From Mikania micrantha (taxonomy: Eukaryota > Streptophyta > Magnoliopsida > Asterales > Asteraceae), in NCBI GenBank assembly GCA_009363875.1, contig CM018697.1, forward strand, positions 52,655,484 through 52,719,483: DNA of 64,000 nt. Direction: 5' to 3'. Below the pieces are notes generated by a model. That model had not been told where the DNA came from. It made no database searches and saw only the letters and a program-made list of their open reading frames with translations. This document shows, piece by piece, positions 12,387 through 24,181 of this stretch. A program made the position numbers and the translations under genes. How positions within the stretch are numbered: position 1 is the stretch's first letter; every line of letters starts with the position of its first letter.

Positions 12387-15212
12387 TGTGACAATCCGAC
12401 TTTTCAAGTTAACCTTGTTAACCTCCGTAGGCCCAACAAGGCCAATGAAGGCCCAACAAGGCCAATGAAAGCCCAACAAGACCAATGAAGGCCCTGTAAA
12501 GCCAAAGAAGATCCAGTAAAGTCAAGGAAGACTCAACAAGATCAATTAGGCCCAACGAAGTCTATGTAGGCCCAACAGAGCCAATGTAGGCCCAATAAGC
12601 CAATAAAGGCCCAGTAAGGCCCAATAAGTTCAAGTAAGGCCCAATGTAAACAAAGTAGGCCCAGGGAAGGCCAAGGTAGGCCCAGGAAGGCCCAGTGAGG
12701 CCCAATTATATTTGAGAAGCCCAATTGAGTAAATTTAGTCCAACAATGAGTTAAAGGATTCAATTAATGACTATTCGGGTTTGTCGGCTCAACTTTGTTA
12801 ATCGAAATAAGATGTTGGCGATCCGGAATAACTTATAGAAGTTAGGGATTAAGAAAAATCAAGTCCTAAGTGTTAAATTGTTCAAGATTAAACTTGTAAT
12901 TGATTTTTAGTGGCAATTTTCACTTCTACAAGTCAAAATTCGGTCAATTTGTTAAGGAAATTCGGAATTCTTCTCAATCTGTTACAATTAACCAATTTAA
13001 TCATGCAATCAACACACATTGATGATGTATAACAGTTACCAACCGTTGATGATCTCATAATGATCGAAATTAAGTGAAATAATGACTTGGGGTTAGTAAC
13101 CGAAATCGGTTGAGATCAATTGGGTATAATACGATGTCAATCAGTTGAATTGAGGATTTCTAAAGATCATTCGGCATTGTTAGAACATCCTTCAAACCAC
13201 AATTCGATCTCAACAACTCAGGATAGAGGATTTCGATTTGGGGGCGGCCGAGACTCAAGGGTATAATCAAACTACATCGATTCGGCATCAAAGCAAGTAA
13301 GTTTTCGATTCTATAACATCTAAAAGTGCCGACAAAGGTTTATCCTTACGTAATTTCAACTGATAACATCTATTTGATAGAGTTCGAGTAATTAGGGTTT
13401 TTATATGATCGGTTTTGGGGGTTGTTGATTGAAAAGGTTTAAGAATCAAATTAATTATTATGGTTAGCTTCTGAATGAACCGATTAACAAAATCCATACG
13501 TTAATTTTATGAAGCAATATCGAATTGGTAGATTTCGATTCTAGGGTTCTTAGTGGGAAAAACGGTTTGGGGATTTCATAGCTAATGAATTGGGAAATGA
13601 AATTGATTGACATCCCTAGCATCATAATACTCCGATTAAGCTAAACTATATGATTTTATGGACTCATTTGTTAGAATTAAACGATTTCAAGTTGGGAATT
13701 GAGAACTCAAGTTCGAAACAGGTTAAGAGCCATTTTATGGAGTTATGTTGTTTAATTTTTCGAATTAAAAACATCTGAGAGGTTGGTTGGATGATTAGAA
13801 CATAAACCCTATGGTTTTAGATTGAATCGGGATCGAATTCGCGGTCAATTGAGTATGCATGCTTCGGCTATAGATGATCAAAAGGAAACTCATCAGTGTG
13901 GGTTTAAAACAATTATTTCCTGATAACCATCGCGAAACCCTAGCGGGCTGAGATGGTAGATGCGGTGTGTTTGGTGTTGAGGGTCGCGGGTTCGAGTCCC
14001 GGCCCAACCATATTTTTAGGTTTTAATATTAATTTTGTATTTTGAGCATAACTCATTCGTTTCAAGTCCGTTTTAATCCGTTCGAGTTGCGTTGGAACCG
14101 TAACGGGAATACGAACGTATTAGAATAGAAAAATTCACATTTTAATCCGAACACGAAATCGCGTATAATTACGTTTAATTAAATAAAATCGTGTAGGATT
14201 TTATTTAATTGATTTCAAAGTCACGCGTACTTTCGTATGCACAGTTTTAGCAAATCCAACATACGTGTGTTGACACGTATGTGATTTTAAGCACAAAACG
14301 ATTATTCGAATAACACTAGGTTATTGTTTAAACACAGATTCTTCGTAGAAGGATTTCTTTCACGAGCTTTTAGTGTGTGATCATTCTGCTATCATCAAAG
14401 GTGCGTACACGGCCCCTTTCTTATTTTAAACTGTTTTGGGGGAGAAAACATGTGCAACAAACCGATTTTTAGATACATATCACTTGCATGAGTTATCTGT
14501 TTACATTATGTGACAACATATCAACTTGAAAGTCCTTACACTCCTCGAACCGTTTAGTTTGCTGTAATGCAAAGCGTGGTAGTTGGAAATAGATCTATTA
14601 GGTTTGACAAACCTCACCTGGTAGATGGGATCTACGCAGGTGTTTGACTGACCAAACACATTTTTTACTATTGTTGTGATAGACAATAGTGGCAAGGCGA
14701 AAACATGCTATAGCATGGCAACTAGTCAGCTTCGGTGTCGAACACGTATGTAAATAGTTTATATGACTAGCTATCATGACTGTGCATTTGTGATTATGTT
14801 ATCTACAAACTTATTATTCAAACTGATGTTTTGAACTCTATGATTATTTAAAACCTGTGTTATGCACCAACCTTTGTGTTGACTTGATTTGCATGTTTTC
14901 TCAGGACGCTAAGGCGCGCGTTACAGCTGGCATGGACTAGGAAGATAGAGTCTCATGCATTATAAACACTTTGAATATTTGAATTTGAATATTTCAGTAT
15001 TTTGATTTGTAATGTTTTACTTAACAACAGTTTATTGGTTTTGATTTGAAACGCTTCCGCAACTTTTTGTAAACTCTGAATATTATGTTTTAAAGACCAA
15101 CGTATGTTGTGAAATTCATATAGAGGTCTTCGCTATGTCTAATGATCTGAGATCATGGTTTGTCACGTTCCCAAACGGTATGATTCCGTTAGTTGAAATT
15201 GGGGGTGTGACA
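12387..15212 (+). mobile_element. E3: solo LTR of a related gypsy element
   Basis: 2826 bp starting TGTGACAATCC and ending GGGGGTGTGACA, flanked by TGAAC at 12382-12386 and 15213-15217. Removing it plus one TGAAC restores the E2 LTR as seen at 3640. It has no primer site, gag or pol, so this is a solo LTR formed by LTR-LTR recombination. Orientation is taken from its GGGGTGTGACA end, which matches the 3' ends of the plus-strand LTRs, and from a shared intron-like block (donor at 14400, GTGTTGACTT branch block, acceptor TTTTCTCAG at 14904). A cluster of GGCCCAA / AAGGCC motifs fills 12430-12720. Confidence 0.92.
13943..14010 (+). other. tRNA-like segment inside solo LTR E3
   Basis: 68 bases with an A-box-like GGCTGAGATGG and a perfect B-box GGTTCGAGTCC (13989-13999) about 30 bases further on, ending in CCA. 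The T-arm forms (CGGG/CCCG around TTCGAGT), but the two acceptor ends do not pair well and no convincing anticodon arm is seen. It looks like a tRNA relic or the head of a tRNA-derived SINE caught in the LTR. It is not called as a functional tRNA. Confidence 0.5.
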
Positions 15213-17075
15213 TGAACCGTGTGACGGTTTGTGAATCGTGTAGCAATCGTGTAAGTGCTCGACGTGTGCAAAACGCGCAGGTCGCGTCTATGGACAACTT
15301 ACTATTTATAGTAAGTTTCCATTTTTGGAAAGTTCACAAAGCATATCGATTTTAGAGTTCTAGTATGCTCATTAGTCCTACGTGATCATGTTAACACATA
15401 GCATATCATCATACAGGTTCACATAAGTCGTTTTCATCATGCTTGAACATAAAAGTTTCCTAAAATGGAAAGTTTCCATTTATAGCATACGTGACATCGG
15501 AAACCATCTAACTAGCATCTAAACATCATATTAAAACATATTAAGTCATTTAGCATGCTCAAATCATTCGACACGTTGACAAATTGGTTTTTGTAAAAAT
15601 AAAGTTACTATAAATAGTAACTTTATGGTTTTTCATTAAAACAACCATTTTAATAATTCTAAGCCAACTTTCACATCACCAATCGTCATAATAGGCTACA
15701 TAGCATCATTTTAAACACATCAATATAGCCAAATCGTCTCCTATCATTATTTTGACCCGAAAAGTTACTAAATATAGTAACTATGTCAAAAATGACCATA
15801 ATCATTATCAAGATCACATTCTAAGTATTCAAATCATTCTAATAACATTTAAATAGCAATCCATAAGCATGCATGTTACCATATATCATCCATATCACCA
15901 TTTCATACATAAAAAGTTCCTATTAATAGAAAGTTTATCAAAAATTAACATTTAAGCCATTTTAACCAAATCTAATCATGTAAATCATCATCAATATCAT
16001 CTTTGAACATTTCTATATACATAAAATCATCCTAACATTATGGATCATGCATGCATGCATCAATATCATCTCATATCATCATTTTAAGTACAATGACCTA
16101 TACCCATCATTTTAGATCATCATAAAACATCATCTAATCACTTTAGATCATCATAATACACTGAGATATCAACAAACCCAGATTAAAACAAAGGGAAATT
16201 TGTGCATGTGCCTCAAAGGTGCTTGCATGCAAGTTTCAAGCCATGCATGTGTGCTTGTGAGTGTTTTTAGGCTACAAGGAAGGACATACTACCTTTGAGT
16301 GCTCCTAAAAGACTGAGATGATGATGAGATCGAGCTAGAAGGCTTCTAAGTGCTTCTGGACAGCAGCTCCTTCGAATAGCAAGATGGTGGTGATGGTTCT
16401 TCGACTTCTAGGAGGTTAATGAGCTTCAACCCTTCAAGTTCTAAGCTTTTTGCAGGTCTCTAATGGCTTCCAGATGGTTTTCTGATGAAGAAGACGAAGA
16501 TTGAGTGTCTGGGAATCGAGAATAAGAGACTAGGGTGGCTTGATATGATTACAATCTTGGATTTATAAGATTTTGTCGCAGAGACTGCGTCGCGTACCGC
16601 GGAGAAGGTTCAAAAACATGCTCCGCGTACCGCGGCGGATTTCGGGAGTCAACTCTCCGCGATGTTTGTCGCGTACCGCGACGATGCTTCTTGTTGGGCC
16701 ATCGCGTACCGCGATGGGCCCCTGAAGAGCCCAATAAGCCCTTTTTAATGGGTTTGATCCGTTCGTCGTCGTTTTCACGCTTCCGAACTATCGTTTGGCC
16801 TCGTTTGAACTTCCAAGTTCGATGTGTGAGTGTTTCGTGAAGTCTCGAGTGTTGTGCTACACAATGTGCTTGACGTTCACCAACGTTCGTGTGTTTTGAC
16901 ACGTGTGTGCTGTTTGCCGATAATTCTACGAATTATCCTGTTGTGTGACAGTGTTTGTACTGTCGTGCCACGTGTCACACTAAATTAATCTAATTCTAGT
17001 GCCACGTGTACATAAAGTATTTAAATAAACATTTAAATAAATATAAAGCTGACCTGGAAAGTACGGGGTGTCACA

Positions 17076-17481
17076 GTTGTACGCTTTGGAACGAAAGGCA
17101 AATTAGCACCACGATACGTAGGACCGTTCGAGATCATCGAGAGTATTGGTCCTGTAGCTTATCGACTGAGATTACCGGATGAACTAAGTGGTGTGCATGA
17201 CGTGTTTCACGTCTCAAACCTAAAGAAATGCCTTGCTGACGAGTCTCTCGTCATTCCGATTAAAGAAATTCAAGTAGACGAACAGTTACATTTCATAGAA
17301 GAACCTTTAGAGATTATGGATCGCAAGGTTAAACAACTGAGGCGAAGCCGTATTCCGATTGTAAAGGTTCGATGGAATTTCAAGACGTGGACCCGAATTT
17401 ACTTGGGAACGCGAGGATCACATGAAGTTAAAGTACCCCCAACTGTTTGAAGAGGAAGCTGTACCCGATAACAACTCTTAA
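17076..17481 (+). pseudogene. E1 integrase C-terminus and chromodomain (after E2, frameshifted)
   Basis: Resumes E1's frame after the GTTGT duplication: V-R-F-G-T-K-G-K-L-A-P-R-Y-V-G-P-F (GPY/F motif), then D-V-F-H-V-S-N-L-K-K-C-L and the chromodomain start I-M-D-R-K-V-K-Q-L-R-R. After V-K-V-R-W-N one extra base (AATTTC where E4 has AACTC) shifts the frame, so the W-E-R-E-D part is misread and the frame ends at 17450. The correct frame would stop at about 17480, just before the pre-PPT palindrome. Confidence 0.88.
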
Positions 17482-17515
17482 ATTTCGGGACGAAATTTCT
17501 CTAACAAGGGGAGAC
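17480..17515 (+). other. E1 pre-PPT palindrome and polypurine tract
   Basis: AAATTTCG-GGA-CGAAATTT (17480-17498) is a perfect 8-bp inverted repeat. It is followed by AACAAGGGGAGAC, which abuts the LTR. The purine run primes plus-strand synthesis; the palindrome's role is not known to me. Confidence 0.85.
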
Positions 17516-20500
17516 TGTAACATCAGTGCCGGAACCGTCACCGGAACAGTGATCTCTACAGTACATGAACAGTAAAACAGGTATGAACCATATATGTTCA
17601 GTACTTTTCATATTCATATAATTTATCATAATCATAGTGTGTTGTCATAGAACAATTTCAGAAACATTTAACAGAAAACAAAGTTCAGAACAATGATTCT
17701 TGAGTCAGATAATTGTCTGGCAACACAGAACAATCATGTGATGATTTGTTAGGATTTATTATGTATAAACGTATGTGAGGTTTTATAGAACAAAACACAG
17801 GAATATTGTCATGTGAATGCTAAATCGACGGGTTATTCGTATAGGTGACGATCTGTATGAATATATCTGAAATTTTAACGTTCTGAATGATATTCTATAA
17901 CTACAAAACAAGATTGAAAAGTATAGTTATCGCCGTGTTCGTACGGGTGACGATTCGAACGAATACGCGCGACGACCGTACATTTCGATTTAAACAGGGA
18001 ATTAATATTTTTCTAAATTAAAATAAGAGTAGATATTAGTTAATTGATTAGGAATCACAACCTTGAATAATTAAATGAATTTCTAATTTTATAATCGTGT
18101 CGTTTCGTCGCGAAAACTACGCGAGACGGCATTTTACGCGAAACCGAACGAGACCGAATGAGTGGGTATTTTAACCCACATTTAATGTGACATTAATGTC
18201 ACAACCACCACCATTTTCCCTCATTTTTCACTCAAATTCGTTTATCTCTCTCTCTCTCTCAAGTTCTCATTCAAGAAACAATCTTCTTTCTAAGATTTGG
18301 AAGCCCAATCCTTGGTGGATTCAAGCAAATTTGGTGCCAAGACGTTCCTCTTATTGTATAGATTTCAGAAGTACAAGCATTGTGAAATTTCATCCACGAA
18401 ATCTAAGGTAAATGTTCACTTTAAATTCGGTTTTTGTAGGGTTTTCCACGAGTTCATGTGGTTTTGCTAATATAACCGAGATTAAGCACTTAAAACACTT
18501 AGATGAAGGTGCATACACGTTTAGGTATTGTTAGAAATCTATTTGTAACAGGTTCTGATCAACGGGGAAGACAAGGATAGTCCAGGTTCGTGAGCCACCC
18601 TACGGCCGAACCCTTAAATTCTTGGCCGAACCTTCATAGTTAGAACGAACCCTGCACTGAACCTGACCGCCTTGCAGACGAACCCTGTGCCAGCCTGCAC
18701 CGAACCCTGCAGATATGTCCCACGAACCTGGAATCTTTGGCGAACCTTTCAACCAGAGCCGAACCATTAATCAGCCGAACCACACCAGTCACGAACCCAT
18801 CATTCTGACCGAACCTATTTCATGCAAGTGGGCGAACCCTCTTAGGTATTAGGCGAACCCTAAAGGTTCGTTGATGGCAAGATAACAGCCGAACCTAAGG
18901 TGATTATCTAAAAAGGTTCGCTGCCTTGGACCACAAGTCGAACCTAGGAGTTGTTTAATGAGGTTAACATGGGCCTAAGATTAATGAAACAAATGATTAA
19001 ACCTAGGGAATGATTAGTGAGTCATTAGGTTTAGCGTTTCATGAGTAATTATCAAATAAGTGCATGCATGGGTGTAAGTGGATAAATCATATGTGTGTGT
19101 GTGCATGAGCAAAGGGGAAACCCTAATCATGCATGCATACATATAATCAAATGTTGAACATATAAGATCGTTTAACAAATAGGGAAGGATGGTTCTAAGC
19201 TCATGGAAATCAAAACACAAGTTGAAATCAAATAGAAATCAAAGATTTTCAATTGGGCCAAAGTGGGCCCAATAGGGTTTAATTAAGCCCAACACACATT
19301 AAGTAATGATGTTTTAACTAAAAAGAAGGTGTTATAAATTATAAAAGTTAATAATTTCTAAAGTCTTGTTTAAATTTGAAATATGAATTATAAATGGTAT
19401 TGATTTCTTTTAAGTTTGCTTAGTTATAAAAGTTTGTTATAACATAATTGATTGGGAAATTGTTAAAATAGACAATATAATTGTCTGGATTTTAAACCGA
19501 AAACAAAGGAAACTCTGCCGAAATTTCTAAAAATATAAAAGTATGTTATTATAACTACCTATGGGTATTGGGATCATTAAAGAGGGTAACTAAGTTAGAT
19601 TAGATTCTAGATGCACTTAGTGCTAGGACACTTAGTTGCACACACGACAAGACCAGACCTTAGGCACGACGACTACTACGCGTACTTATTGTATTCGAAT
19701 TCTATTAAAATAACTCAGGAACTGAAGAAACCTAACTACAAACAAGAGCACGCATTTTGTGTAGATCATTTACATAGCAGCACAGGTGAGTTCATTGCCC
19801 CTTTTCTAACATTTTTGTTTTAAAACGCGGGGCTGAGAAGCATGCGTAAACTGTTTATTAAATTGTTTACTTAAATGCTTTTCATTTTATATGTTTACAT
19901 ATATAAATGTTATCCTAGACCATGTCTAGGAAGATTTTATGCAGGTTTACTAACTGATTTACTTATAAATTAAGTGAATAATCGGGTTAAACTAAAACAT
20001 TTCAACAGATCAAAACATTTCAAAAGAATCAAATCAAACATTTTGACAAAACAAGTGTGGGAGTTCAAGGAATCAAACGAAACATTTTGACGAATCAAAT
20101 GGGTGAATTCAATGAATCAAACGAAACATTTTGACGAATCAAATGGGTGAATACAATGAATCAAACGAAACATTTTGACGAAACAAGTGTGGGATTTCCA
20201 CGAATCAAACGAAACAATCTTTGCAAAGACAATATTCAATGTTCTACGAATCAAGTGTTTGTTGAACAATGAATCAAGTGTACAATTGATCAATGAATCT
20301 AGTATTCTATGATCAACGAATCAAGTACATCTTGTAACAGAATCAGACGAATCAATAAATCATTTTCAAGGGAAAGCCTGGGAAATATCAGAGATAACAT
20401 ATGCCAAAACAGACGAAACAAAAACCCTACATTTCAAGAAGTCCTAGCTAGACCGTTTGATTTGTAGGTCATATGTTTGAGGATATTTACATATTCCCTA

Positions 20501-21329
20501 ACTACTAAGTACCTTGATTGACAGACTAGTCTACTCGAGTTTGACCAAGGCCCCAATCATTAGGACTTAGATTTTACTAAATGTTTAATTATTTATTTAC
20601 TTAAGCATTTTTAACTGTTTATACAATTAATGTGGTTGATCATATTGTGTGATGAACTTAGGAAATCAACATGGATTTCAAATGATTGTAATTACAGGGA
20701 CAACAAACAGAAGAACTTATGGGTGGTGTTAAGGGTAAAAATGCTTAATTATCATTAACAGCAATGTCATATGTATATTAGTATGTGGTGGGATGTTGGC
20801 TAGGGCTTGTCCCTTACATATGCCCTATATATAAGCATACCGATGTGGATATTACATGTGGTGTTAATGAGGTTAGGGTCTTTACCAAAGGAGGTTTTCA
20901 AATCATTTTCAATTACTAAAACGATATGAACTCACCAACCATGTGTTGACTTGATCTTTTTGCATGACTTCTCAGGTGACGAATATATTAATTAAGAAGT
21001 CATTTCTTTTGGACTAGGACTTCCCATGGAAGACTTAGTATTTTGGACCTGCATACTTTTGAAGACATCATTTTACAATTTATTTTGTATATCTTGTGTA
21101 AATACAAGATAGTCATTTTATGATGTTTACAATAGATTTACATTGTTAAATTATAAACGATACTGATGTAATTTAACTTTGTAATTCTATTATATTTAGC
21201 ATTTCTCATTTATATCATGTGCAATGTAAACAATCTGATCACTTTCGATTATCACTCACAATATCGCGCCCCGGGAACCTTCCGCCCGACGGGGACTCCG
21301 ATCCAACCCCGCCGGCTAGGGGTGTGACA
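17516..21329 (+). repeat. E1 3' LTR
   Basis: 3814 bp from TGTAACATCAGTGCC to GGGGTGTGACA, collinear with the E4 3' LTR (38775-42634). U3 holds two GGTGACGAT hairpins (17834-17862, 17934-17962). A CT-rich start region lies near 18243-18270. A first candidate intron spans 18408-18551, followed by a CCGAACC cluster (18590-18950). A second candidate intron spans 19786-20975 and contains fold-back module M1 (20753-20869). The LTR ends exactly at the gag codons of E4. Confidence 0.93.
20753..20869 (+). repeat. Fold-back module M1 (E1 3' LTR)
   Basis: Outer arms CATTAACA / TGTTAATG are perfect reverse complements, with inner arms ATTAGTATG / CATACCGAT. The apical domain is GGTGGGATGTTGGCTAGGGC ... 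GCCCTATATATAAGC. It lies about 105 bases before the candidate splice acceptor. Confidence 0.8.
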
Positions 21330-21330
21330 T

Positions 21331-22259
21331 AAACCACCCAGTTTTAGTGGGTCTGAAGGTGCCGTTGGATTAATCCAATGGATTGAGAAGATTGAGGCAA
21401 CCATGGATCTCTGCAGCTGCCCCGAACACCACAAGGTCCGTTACTCAGCTGGAACATTCAACAAACGGGCTCTGACTTGGTGGAACGGTCAGATCAATGT
21501 GATGAAGGGGGCTGATCACATGGGTTACACTACTCGTTACCACGAGTTAGTTTCTTTGGTGCCAGACATGGTACCAACCTTGGAGAAACATATAGACAGA
21601 TATGTAGGTGGACTCCCCCCTGCATTCAGGGCATGGTTGTTTCAGCCAACCCTACTACTGTTGAATCTGCAGTGAGATTGTCTGGGAAACTCACTGATCT
21701 CATGGTAGCCTCTGGAGTCCTAAAGAAGGAGGCAAAACCCAGCAAGAACAAAGCTGAGTCTTCAAAGAAACCCCACCACCATCAGAAGAAGAAACAGAAG
21801 ACCATCAAGAACTACGTGGTGGCCACACCTCTTCAACAAGTAGCAGCAGCACCACAGAACCCCAACCGCAAATCTTACACAGGCACGTTTCCTCTGTGTG
21901 CTAAGTGTCAGTATCATCACACTGCTGACACTCCCTACAAGCAATGCATAGGATGTGGAAGAAAGGGCCATTGGGTCCAGTACTGCCGGATGACACCTAA
22001 CCAAGCAGTCAACAATGCTGCTTTGGCTCTCCCTCCACCAGCTAATCAGAACAATGGTGGATGCTTCAATTGTGGCGAACAAGGCCACTTTGCAAAGAAC
22101 TGCCCGAAGAAGGCTCAACAGGCAGTTCAAGCTCCTCGTGGACGAGCCTTTGCCATCGGAGCACCGGCTGCACGCTAGGACCCAAATGTGGTCACTGGTA
22201 CGTTTCTCTTACATGACTTTTATGCATCTGTTCTATTTGATACTGGTGCGGATTAGAGT
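21331..22259 (+). pseudogene. E4 gag and start of protease (5' truncated by E1; frameshift, stops, internal deletion)
   Basis: The first codons read K-P-P-S-F-S-G-S-E-G-A-V-G-L-I-Q-W, matching E6 gag at 50170. R-A-L-T-W-W-N is present, but the segment with E-F-C-P-R-N seen in E6 is missing (about 38 codons). A one-base shift near 21630 separates the capsid from the zinc-knuckle part. Two CCHC knuckles follow (C-I-G-C-G-R-K-G-H-W-V-Q-Y-C and C-F-N-C-G-E-Q-G-H-F-A-K-N-C). TAG codons at 22176-22178 and just after the protease D-T-G-A-D (22254-22256) replace Gln codons. Confidence 0.88.
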
Positions 22260-24181
22260 TTTATCTCTACCGATTTTGCATGCCGATTAGATTTCATAGA
22301 GGAACAGTTAGACTCCCCTTATATTATAGAAGTAGCTAACGGGAAACAGATTACAGTTAGTACAGTTTATAGGAACTGCCCATTGACACTTAATGGTCAT
22401 ACATTCATCATCAATTTGATACCGATGGAGTTGGGCAGTTTTGATATCATTGTTGGAATGTATTGGCTTTCCTCTAATCGAGTGGAAGTCATTTGTTCTG
22501 AAAAGCTACTTCGAATTCCCTTGCCGAGTGATCGCGTGTTGGAAGTTAAATGGGATCAAGCGAAACGAAATATCAAAATCATTTCATGTATAAAAGCACG
22601 TAAGTGTTTACAGAAGCGGTGCATTGCATTCTTGGCTCATGTGGTAGAAAAGGAGAAGGACAAGAAAAGGATTCAAGATGTACCTGTGGTGAAAGAATAT
22701 CCTGAAGTGTTTCCTGAAGATCTACCTGGTTTGCCTCCTGCGCGACCGGTAGAGTTTCGTATTGACTTAATTCCTGGAGGAACTCCTGTTGCTAAATCTC
22801 CTTACAGGTTAGCACCTTCAGAGATGCAGGAATTGTCTAATCAGTTATAGTACCTACTTGATAAAGGTTTCATCAGACCGAGCTACTCACCTTGGGGAAC
22901 TCCGGTCTTGTTCGTGAAGAAGAAAGATGGATCGTTCAGAATGTGCATAGATTACAGGGAGCTGAACAAACTAACCATCAAGAATCGATATCCATTGCCG
23001 AGGATTGTTGATTTGTTTGACCAACTGCAAGGAGCTCAATATTTCTCAAAGATTGACTTGCGGTCTGGATATCATCAGCTAAGAGTTCAAGATGAAGACA
23101 TACCGAAAACGGCTTTCCGAACAAGATACGGGCATTATGAGTTCATGGTGATGCCTTTGGGGTTGACGAATGCACCAGCGGTTTTCATGGACCTAATGAA
23201 CCGAGTGTGCAAGCCGTACTTGGATCAGTTTGTCATCGTCTTTATTGATGACATACTGATTCATTCCAAGAACAAAGCAGAGCACGAGCAACACCTCTGG
23301 AAAATCTTGGAGCTGTTGAAGGAAAAGAAACTCTATGCTAAATTCTCCAAATGTGAATTTTGGCTAAGAGAAGTTCAATTTCTGGGTCATGTAGTCAACA
23401 GCGAGGGGATCCATGTAGATCCTGCCAAGATCGAGGCGGTAAAGAATTGGGACACTCCGAAGACACCGACGGAGATACGGTCTTTTCTAGGATTGGTAGG
23501 TTATTACAGAAGGTTTATCTCAAACTTTTCTAAGATAGCCTTGCCACTCACCAAGTTAACTCAGAAAAGTGAACCGTTTGTGTGGGAGCAGAAACAAGAA
23601 GATGCTTTCCAGACATTGAAACAGAAACTGTGTGATGCTCCAATTCTATCTCTCCCAGAAGGTTGTGATGACTTTGTTGTATACTGTGATGCCTCCCATC
23701 AGGGACTTGGTTGTGTGTTAATGCAACGGGACAAAGTCATAGCCTATGCCTCAAGACAGTTAAAGATTCATGAGAAGAATTACACTACTCATGATCTTGA
23801 ACTGGGAGCTGTAATTTTCGCGTTGAAAATTTGGAGACATTACTTATATGGCACCAAGTGTACCATATTTACTGATCACAAGAGTCTGCAGCACATCTTT
23901 GATCAGAAGGAGCTCAACATGCGACAACGCCGTTGGGTTGAACTTCTAAATGATTATGATTGTGTGATCAAGTACCATCCGGGAAAGGCGAACGTTGTAG
24001 CTGATGCCTTGAGCCGGAAGGAACGAGTCAAACCCCTACGTGTTAGAGCAATGGGGAAAACTGTGCAGATCAATTTAAGTGACAATATTATTCAAGCACA
24101 ACAAGAAGCACTTGACCGAGGTAATCTGAAAAAGGAACTTGATTGCGGAGCAGAAAAACAGTTTGACACGAACCTGATGGA
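22260..24181 (+). pseudogene. E4 protease end, reverse transcriptase and RNase H (one stop, frameshift at end)
   Basis: Readable from the protease tail (G-S-F-D-I-I-V-G-M-Y-W-L, with Tyr where E6 has Asp) through the linker to a TAG at 22848-22850 in the N-terminal RT. The frame then continues with RT motifs (F-V-K-K-K-D-G-S-F-R-M, V-F-I-D-D-I-L-I-H-S) and RNase H (V-V-Y-C-D-A-S, T-D-H-K-S-L) to A-D-A-L-S-R-K. A one-base deletion near 24172 (E1 has one more A) shifts the frame into a stop at 24185. The RT catalytic Asp pair is kept. Confidence 0.9.

Larger units (their letters stand above)
2542..17075 (-). mobile_element. E2: full-length Tekay-type retrotransposon on the minus strand, with an extra ORF
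   Basis: Bounded by TG..CA termini and GTTGT duplications. Read on the minus strand: 5' LTR 17075-11282 (interrupted by solo LTR E3), initiator-tRNA primer site at 11278-11261, an extra coiled-coil ORF 11124-10369, gag from 10097, protease/RT/RNase H/integrase/chromodomain to 5563, polypurine tract 5486-5474, and 3' LTR 5473-2542. Gag has a frameshift, the extra ORF has one stop, and the chromodomain is cut short by a stop. The pol frame is otherwise open. The two LTRs differ at scattered sites, so the insertion is not recent. Confidence 0.95.
11282..17075 (-). repeat. E2 5' LTR (interrupted by solo LTR E3)
   Basis: 2963 bp after removal of E3 and its duplicated TGAAC. It is collinear with 2542-5473. 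The inner end is TATCACACC, a mutated TGTCACACC; the outer end is GGGGTGTCACA. Relative to the 3' LTR it has a local 32-bp duplication near 16120-16155 (ATCATC-rich). It would hold the promoter of E2, but E3 now splits it. Confidence 0.93.

Noticed and set aside
13795..14007. Minus-strand 70-codon frame over the tRNA-like segment
   Set aside because: Antisense translation of a tRNA-like sequence commonly gives such short frames; no domain.
12387..15212. E3 as a small non-autonomous (TRIM/LARD) element
   Set aside because: No internal primer site or polypurine tract and no LTR pair; a solo LTR explains it.
20786..20838. Conserved TATATATA in the fold-back modules as the LTR core promoter
   Set aside because: In E1, E4 and E6 it lies near the 3' end of the LTR, far downstream of the CT-rich start region, and in E5 also inside the leader. 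A promoter alone would not explain the covarying arms.
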